A DNA stretch of 64,000 bases from CAYLHS01 sp964496205 (GTDB taxonomy: Bacteria; Actinomycetota; Acidimicrobiia; Spongiisociales; UBA4744): assembly GCA_964496205.1 (NCBI GenBank), contig CAZBXV010000004.1, positions 11,586 to 75,585 of the forward strand, read 5' to 3'. Positions 59,573-64,000 of the stretch are shown piece by piece. Numbering within the stretch: the first letter of the stretch is position 1; every line of letters begins with the position of its first letter. The notes below the pieces were generated by a model. That model saw nothing but the letters and a program-made list of their open reading frames with translations, was not told where the DNA came from and searched no databases. Both the position numbers and the translations under genes were made by a program.

Positions 59573-60151
59573 CTACTCCTCGTCGCCTCGCATGCGCCCC
59601 AGCGTCGTCCATACGAGATCGCCGATCAGCACCAGGAGTGCAGCGATCCAAGGTGATACGGCGAGAATCCCGACCCACGCGAGAAACGACAACCCGGGAA
59701 TCGAGATGATCCCGACGAGGAGCGCAGGCACCACCCTGAACAGCACACGCTCAACCTTCTCAGAAGGAATCACCACGGCCCAACCCGCGGCCAGTCCGAC
59801 GACCACCCCGAGTTCCGCCCCCAAGAGCGTGTAGCCCGCGCCGAGTGCGAGACCAACGATCACCCCGAGGAGCGACCGCACTCTGGATCCCCATCCGGTC
59901 GATGCGTAGGCACCGGCCCAAATGAGCACGATCGCCGACGCGATCCACACGACCCATGCAGCGACCACCAGCACGGACAGGAAGTCCCCCGCTTGTGTCG
60001 ACACGGTGTTCGCGGCGACGACAACGGCGGCGATCACACCGAGGGCGAGGGCGTCGAGGAATACGAGTCCAATGCTCCACAGGCACGCAACGAGAAGCGA
60101 ACGCCCTACCGCGCGTGTCGGAGGCGCATGAAAGAGACCGGTCTCCTGCAC
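59573..60151 (-). CDS. Membrane protein of unknown function
   Basis: A 192-residue protein with about five hydrophobic segments, including FLSVLVVAAWVVWIASAIVL and LLGAELGVVVGLAAGWAVVI, and a short basic/acidic C-terminus (GRMRGDEE). No family is recognised. The start is uncertain; GTG 60151 removes an N-terminal reading through repeat-like DNA. No close neighbour suggests a role. Confidence 0.6.
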   Translation of the reverse strand: MQETGLFHAPPTRAVGRSLLVACLWSIGLVFLDALALGVIAAVVVAANTVSTQAGDFLSVLVVAAWVVWIASAIVLIWAGAYASTGWGSRVRSLLGVIVGLALGAGYTLLGAELGVVVGLAAGWAVVIPSEKVERVLFRVVPALLVGIISIPGLSFLAWVGILAVSPWIAALLVLIGDLVWTTLGRMRGDEE

Positions 60152-60194
60152 GCCACCACTGTGGCACAAGCCACCAGCAAACAGCGAACAGCAA

Positions 60195-60270
60195 CGGCCC
60201 TGCTCCGCGGTGTCATTGTGTTTGTGGCCGCGCTGTGGCTGGGGACTGGAGACTGAAGACTGACGACTCA
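60195..60270. repeat. Intergenic heptamer repeat
   Basis: Bases 60242-60268 read as GGACTGG, AGACTGA, AGACTGA, CGACTCA, the clearest 7-base periodicity of the family. The TAGCTT -10 element of the next gene follows directly. Confidence 0.65.
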
Positions 60271-60290
60271 CAAACCGGTAGCTTGAAGCC

Positions 60291-61319
60291 ATGCCCTCTG
60301 TCCTCGTCATCGGTGGTACCCGGTTCATCGGACTGTGGACCGTATGGTCTTTGCTCGAAGCCGGATGCGACGTGACCGTGTTCCATCGGGGTGAGACCGA
60401 ACCCGATGACGGACCGGACGTCCGTCATCTCCACGGGGACCGAGCAGAGTTGCTGGACCGACGACAGGATCTCGAACGGCTGGCACCCGACGTCGTGCTG
60501 GACATGGTCCCCCTCACTCGCGCACAGGCGATCGACACAATGGTTGCGTTCGGCGGGCTCGCTGGCCGCATCGTCGGAATTTCGAGCCAAGACGTCTACC
60601 TGGCCTACGACATTCTCCGCGGACACGATCCCGGCCCGCCTATTCCGATCCCTTTGTCCGAGAGTGCCCCTTTGCGCTCGAAGCCCTACCCGTACCGGGA
60701 TCTCGTCGAAGAGGGCAGCCGCCTGTACGACTACGACAAGATCCACGTCGAACAGTCCTATCTGGCCGACTCCGACCTGCCCGGCACGATCCTTCGCCTC
60801 CCGGCCGTGTACGGACCGAACGACTATCAGCATCGTCCGTTCCCCTATCTGAAACGAATGGTCGACGGACGACCGGCGATCCTCATCGATGCGGCCGCGG
60901 CAACATGGGAGTGGTCGCGCGCTTTCGTCGGCAATGTGGCGGCCGCCATCTCCCTCGCCGTCACAGACGATCGTGCCCGCAATCGCGTCTACAACGTCGC
61001 CGAACCCCCGGGCCGCAAGGAGCCCGATTGGATCAACTCGATCGCACACGAATACGGCTGGGACGGCGAAATCCTCGCGCTCCCGACGGACCGGCTTCCC
61101 GAGCATCTTCGAGACGACCTGAACTTCGCCCAGTCGCTCGTTGTCGACACAACCGGAATCCGAGAGGAACTCGACTACGTGGAACCCGTCACCCTCCACG
61201 ACGCGATGCATCAGACGATCGAGTGGGAGATCGCAACGATGCCCGATGAGTTCCCGCCGCACCGCTTCGACTACGCAGCCGAGGACGCTGCCACTCCAGA
61301 CCCCACGTTGGGTTTGTGA
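60291..61319 (+). CDS. NAD-dependent epimerase/dehydratase (extended SDR)
   Basis: A 342-residue Rossmann-fold protein. The N-terminal motif is VLVIGGTRFIG, with Arg where GGTGFIG has Gly, as in a subgroup of atypical SDRs. VGISSQDVYLAYD, RLPAVYGPND and RAFVGNVAAAI follow. The usual YxxxK is not obvious, though SRLYDYDKIHVEQ could supply it. Substrate unknown. The ATG follows TAGCTT by six bases. Confidence 0.82.
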   Translation: MPSVLVIGGTRFIGLWTVWSLLEAGCDVTVFHRGETEPDDGPDVRHLHGDRAELLDRRQDLERLAPDVVLDMVPLTRAQAIDTMVAFGGLAGRIVGISSQDVYLAYDILRGHDPGPPIPIPLSESAPLRSKPYPYRDLVEEGSRLYDYDKIHVEQSYLADSDLPGTILRLPAVYGPNDYQHRPFPYLKRMVDGRPAILIDAAAATWEWSRAFVGNVAAAISLAVTDDRARNRVYNVAEPPGRKEPDWINSIAHEYGWDGEILALPTDRLPEHLRDDLNFAQSLVVDTTGIREELDYVEPVTLHDAMHQTIEWEIATMPDEFPPHRFDYAAEDAATPDPTLGL

Positions 61320-61346
61320 GTTGGTGATCCGTCCGACAGCGAAGCG

Positions 61347-62696
61347 CTACCCCACAGACGGCAGCTTCGCCAGCGACGCCTGAATCGCCTCTTCCGGATA
61401 CTCGTAGTCGATGAGTTCTCCTGCGAAGTAGCGATCGTAGGCGGCCATGTCGAAATGGCCGTGCCCGGTGAGGTTGAAGAGAATCGTCTCCTCCCTGCCC
61501 TCTTCCTTGCACGCGAGCGCCTCATCGATCGCAGCCTTGATCCCATGGTTCGACTCCGGTGCCGGGACAATCCCCTCGGCTCGAGCGAACGTGACACCCG
61601 CTTCGAATGTCCCGAGCTGGTGCACGGCGAGCGCCTCGATCAGTCCTTCGTGGTGAAGCTGCGAGATCAGCGGTGAGTCACCGTGGTAGCGCAACCCGCC
61701 TGCGTGGATCCCTGGCGGCACGAAGTCGTGCCCAAGGGTGTACATCTTGACGATCGGCGCCAGACCAACCGAGTCACCGAAGTCATAGGCGTACGTCCCT
61801 CGTGTCAGCGTCGGGCAGGACGCCGGCTCGACTGCGACCAGCCGGATGTTCTTGCCGGCCGCCTTGTCGGCGAAGAACGGGAACGCGATCCCGCCGAAGC
61901 TGGAACCACCACCGCATGGACCGAACACGACGTCCGGGTAGTCGCCGACGAGTTCGAACTGCTTCTTTGTCTCCAGGCCGATGACCGTCTGGTGCAGCAA
62001 GACGTGGTTCAGCACCGAACCGAGCGAGTAGTTGGTGTCGTCCCTCGTGGCTGCCTCCTCGACAGCTTCTGAGATGGCGATCCCGAGCGAACCCGGCGAG
62101 TCCGGGTCTCTTCCGAGGATCGTCCGGCCAGCGTTCGTCCGGTCGGTGGGGCTGGGATACACGTCCGCACCCCACGTTTGCATCATCGACCGGCGGAAGG
62201 GCTTCTGCTCGTAGCTGACCCTCACCATGTAGACGATGACCTCGATGTCAAACATGCGTCCGGCCAGCGCGAGCGCCGAGCCCCACTGCCCCGCACCCGT
62301 CTCGGTCGAGAGTCGATTGATGCCTTCCTGCTTGTTGTAGTAGGCCTGAGCGACGGCAGTGTTCGGCTTGTGCGAACCGGCGGGGCTCACTCCCTCGTAC
62401 TTGTAGTAGATCTTCGCCGGGGTCCCCAGCACCTCTTCCAGACGGTGCGCCCGGATCAGGGGGGATGGCCTCCACAGACGGTAAATGTCCCTCACCGGCT
62501 CCGGAATCGGGATCCACCGGTCACCGGAAACCTCCTGACCGATGAGCGCTTCGGGGAAGATCGCTCCGAGTGCTTCCGGGCTCAGTGGTTTGCCGTCCGG
62601 CCCGAATGGTGGGGCCGGAGGATTCGGCATGTCGGCGATGACGTTGTACCAGTGGGTTGGAATCTCAGCTTCGGGCAGCATGATCTTCGTCTCCAT
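61347..62696 (-). CDS. trpB: Tryptophan synthase beta chain-like, TrpB2 type
   Basis: A 449-residue PLP enzyme. The PLP lysine lies in SPAGSHKPNTAVAQAYY, with the TETGAGQWGSALALAG segment and the phosphate-binding FGPCGGGSSFGG. The long N-terminus (about 95 residues before the core) marks the TrpB2 class, which may act as a serine deaminase or make tryptophan without TrpA. No other trp gene is nearby. It has an AGGAGG ribosome site. Confidence 0.93.
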   Translation of the reverse strand: METKIMLPEAEIPTHWYNVIADMPNPPAPPFGPDGKPLSPEALGAIFPEALIGQEVSGDRWIPIPEPVRDIYRLWRPSPLIRAHRLEEVLGTPAKIYYKYEGVSPAGSHKPNTAVAQAYYNKQEGINRLSTETGAGQWGSALALAGRMFDIEVIVYMVRVSYEQKPFRRSMMQTWGADVYPSPTDRTNAGRTILGRDPDSPGSLGIAISEAVEEAATRDDTNYSLGSVLNHVLLHQTVIGLETKKQFELVGDYPDVVFGPCGGGSSFGGIAFPFFADKAAGKNIRLVAVEPASCPTLTRGTYAYDFGDSVGLAPIVKMYTLGHDFVPPGIHAGGLRYHGDSPLISQLHHEGLIEALAVHQLGTFEAGVTFARAEGIVPAPESNHGIKAAIDEALACKEEGREETILFNLTGHGHFDMAAYDRYFAGELIDYEYPEEAIQASLAKLPSVG

Positions 62697-62870
62697 GGCG
62701 TCCTCCTATCGCGCGCCGAAGTGTGCATTAGACACCGTTCTTCCGGCTACGCCAAACAGTTTTGGAACGCGAAAACGCGCGTGCGGGTTCGGTTTTCGCG
62801 ACCGCGACCCCCTCGCGTACAGTCCCGCTAGGCATCTCGGGTGGGCGCGAAAAATGGGTCCCGGATGTCA
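62697..62870. other. Gap upstream of the nrdJ promoter
   Basis: Intergenic DNA between divergent trpB and nrdJ. It holds GCGAAAACGCGC-type and GCGCGAAAAATGGG stretches but no gene. The trpB promoter must lie in it, though no clear -10/-35 pair could be picked. Confidence 0.5.
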
Positions 62871-62900
62871 TTGACGTAATTACGTCCGTGTGATTACAGT
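62871..62900 (+). promoter_or_regulatory. nrdJ: nrdJ promoter
   Basis: TTGACG (62871-62876) and TACAGT (62895-62900) are 18 bases apart, close to the sigma-70 consensus. A perfect palindrome, GACGTAATTACGTC (62873-62886), overlaps the -35 element and may bind another regulator. Confidence 0.65.
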
Positions 62901-62916
62901 GTTGAGGCTTCAACAC
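62899..62916. promoter_or_regulatory. Inverted repeat at the nrdJ transcription start
   Basis: GTGTTGA-GGCT-TCAACAC, seven-base perfect arms. It begins in the -10 element and overlaps the first NrdR-like box. Confidence 0.6.
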
Positions 62917-62959
62917 CATATGTCGCGGTCACTCCCCCTCTGACCACAACATGTAGTGG
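62913..62959. promoter_or_regulatory. Pair of NrdR-like boxes
   Basis: Box 1 is 62913-62928 (ACACCATATGTCGCGG) and box 2 is 62944-62959 (CCACAACATGTAGTGG). Each matches 11 of 16 positions of the NrdR consensus by eye. Their centres are 31 bases apart, the three-turn spacing typical of NrdR tandem sites. They lie just downstream of the expected transcription start. Confidence 0.65.
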
Positions 62960-62993
62960 TTTGTACATGAGGGAAGACTTCGGAGGGACGAAA

Positions 62994-64000
62994 ATGACCG
63001 CCACCAACGGCCTCCGCATCTCCCGTCGCTTTACGGCGGAGGGGCGCGATCCGTACGCAGATATCGAGTGGGCGTTCCGGGACTCACGCATCACGAACCC
63101 GGACGGCTCGATCGTCTTCGAGATGAAAGAGGCGGAGGTTCCGGCGACGTGGTCGCAGGTGGCGTCCGACATCATGGTGTCGAAGTACTTCCGCAAGGCC
63201 GGCGTTCCCCAGGTCGACAAGCAGGGCAATCCTCTCGTGGACGAGGAAGGCAACCCCGTGCTGGGTCCCGAGCACTCCGCCAAGCAGGTATTCGACCGGT
63301 TGGCCGGCACGTGGCGGTGGTGGGGCGAGCAGAACGACTACTTCGCCTCCGAGAACGACGCCCAGGCGTTCGAGGACGAGATCAAGTACATGCTGGCCAC
63401 CCAGATGGCGGCGCCGAACAGCCCCCAGTGGTTCAACACGGGCCTCAACTGGGCATACGGCCTGACCGGTCCCGAGCAGGGTTTCTGGTATGTCGATCCC
63501 GAAACCGGAGAAGCGGTCCCCTCCCCCGACTCGTACAGCCGGCCCTCTCCCCACGCATGTTTCATCCAGAGTGTCAGGGACGACCTGGTCAACGAGGGCG
63601 GCATCATGGATCTCTGGACCCGCGAAGCTCGCCTGTTCAAGTTCGGGTCCGGCACCGGCACCAACTTCTCATCGATTCGCGCCGCCGGCGAACCACTGTC
63701 CGGCGGTGGGAAGTCCTCCGGGGTGATGTCGTTCCTCAAGATCGGCGATAGAGCTGCTGGGGCGATCAAGTCGGGCGGCACCACCCGGAGGGCCGCCAAG
63801 ATGGTCATCCTCGACATGGACCATCCGGACATCGAGGAGTTCATCAACTGGAAGAAGCTCGAGGAGGAGAAGGCCAAGCTGCTGATCAGGCACGGTGGCC
63901 TGCCGGCCGACTTCAACGGCGAGGCCTACCAGACCGTTTCCGGCCAGAACTCCAACAACTCGGTGCGCGTCACCGCCGAGTTCCTCCAGAAGGTCAAGAC
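62994..64000 (+). CDS. nrdJ: Vitamin B12-dependent ribonucleotide reductase (3' end outside window)
   Basis: The first 335 residues of a class II ribonucleotide reductase, which makes deoxyribonucleotides with adenosylcobalamin. The reading frame is open to the window end. Signatures: AAPNSPQWFNTGLNWAYG, RPSPHACFIQSVRDDL with the conserved Cys, FKFGSGTGTNFSSIRAAGE and GGTTRRAAKMVILDMDHPDI. The ATG at 62994 has a GGAGGGACGAAA leader. The full protein is usually over 800 residues, so most of it lies beyond 64000. The promoter carries paired NrdR-like boxes. Confidence 0.95.
   Translation, partial: MTATNGLRISRRFTAEGRDPYADIEWAFRDSRITNPDGSIVFEMKEAEVPATWSQVASDIMVSKYFRKAGVPQVDKQGNPLVDEEGNPVLGPEHSAKQVFDRLAGTWRWWGEQNDYFASENDAQAFEDEIKYMLATQMAAPNSPQWFNTGLNWAYGLTGPEQGFWYVDPETGEAVPSPDSYSRPSPHACFIQSVRDDLVNEGGIMDLWTREARLFKFGSGTGTNFSSIRAAGEPLSGGGKSSGVMSFLKIGDRAAGAIKSGGTTRRAAKMVILDMDHPDIEEFINWKKLEEEKAKLLIRHGGLPADFNGEAYQTVSGQNSNNSVRVTAEFLQKVK

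Noticed and set aside
62697..62993. Cobalamin riboswitch before nrdJ
   Set aside because: No B12-box-like sequence was seen, and the space between the expected transcript start and the ATG (about 85 bases) is too short for the full element.

Overview
The window is GC-rich bacterial chromosome, densely packed on both strands, with frequent GTG and TTG starts and many ATGA or GTGA gene overlaps. The gene set points to an aerobic actinobacterium, probably of a deep-branching class such as Acidimicrobiia. The evidence is an RsiG-type anti-sigma factor, a Rex repressor, a B12-dependent ribonucleotide reductase, split cytochrome b subunits, a ba3-type oxidase and many apparently leaderless promoters. 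The class assignment is inference; no rRNA or tRNA gene was seen.

Left part (1-20 kb): the end of one complex I cluster (nuoA, nuoB and a nuoC cut by the window edge) is followed by a LinB-like haloalkane dehalogenase, a phosphodiesterase and a methyltransferase. Next comes a leftward respiratory operon: cytochrome c, FAD/4Fe-4S oxidoreductase, split cytochrome b, Rieske protein, cytochrome c and then an FTR1 permease. Facing it is a ba3 oxidase operon (IIa, II, I) that ends in a 739-residue fusion of cytochrome b, ferredoxin, an MvhD-like domain and cytochrome c. Copper-delivery genes (two SCO1, one PCuAC), mobA and moaA follow.

Middle (18.9-45 kb): a complete 14-gene nuoA-N operon runs leftward and continues into a bactofilin-like membrane protein and moaA. 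To its right are an aspartate/glutamate racemase-like gene, a nicotinamidase, a kinase-like gene, a polar amino-acid ABC transporter, a geranylgeranyl-reductase-like flavoprotein, a rhodanese lipoprotein under a CsoR/CstR-like operator, rex, and another split cytochrome b set. One subunit of that set carries near-identical repeats that break the assembly (100 N).

Right part (45-64 kb): a sigma-28/WhiG-like promoter with a run of hairpins, a SAM hydrolase homologue, a Clp1-like kinase, a DnaA-box-like cluster, asparaginase II, rsiG and an M23 hydrolase. Then come a fluoride-export set with an odd MoaD-membrane fusion, asnA, a second dehalogenase-like hydrolase, a MarR-controlled drug exporter, threonine catabolism (tdh-kbl), trpB2, and nrdJ behind a paired NrdR-box promoter. 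Degenerate 7-bp-period repeats and GC-rich blocks recur in about ten intergenic gaps. Energy conservation is the main theme: two complex I loci, three different cytochrome b systems, a terminal oxidase and its metal-assembly factors.
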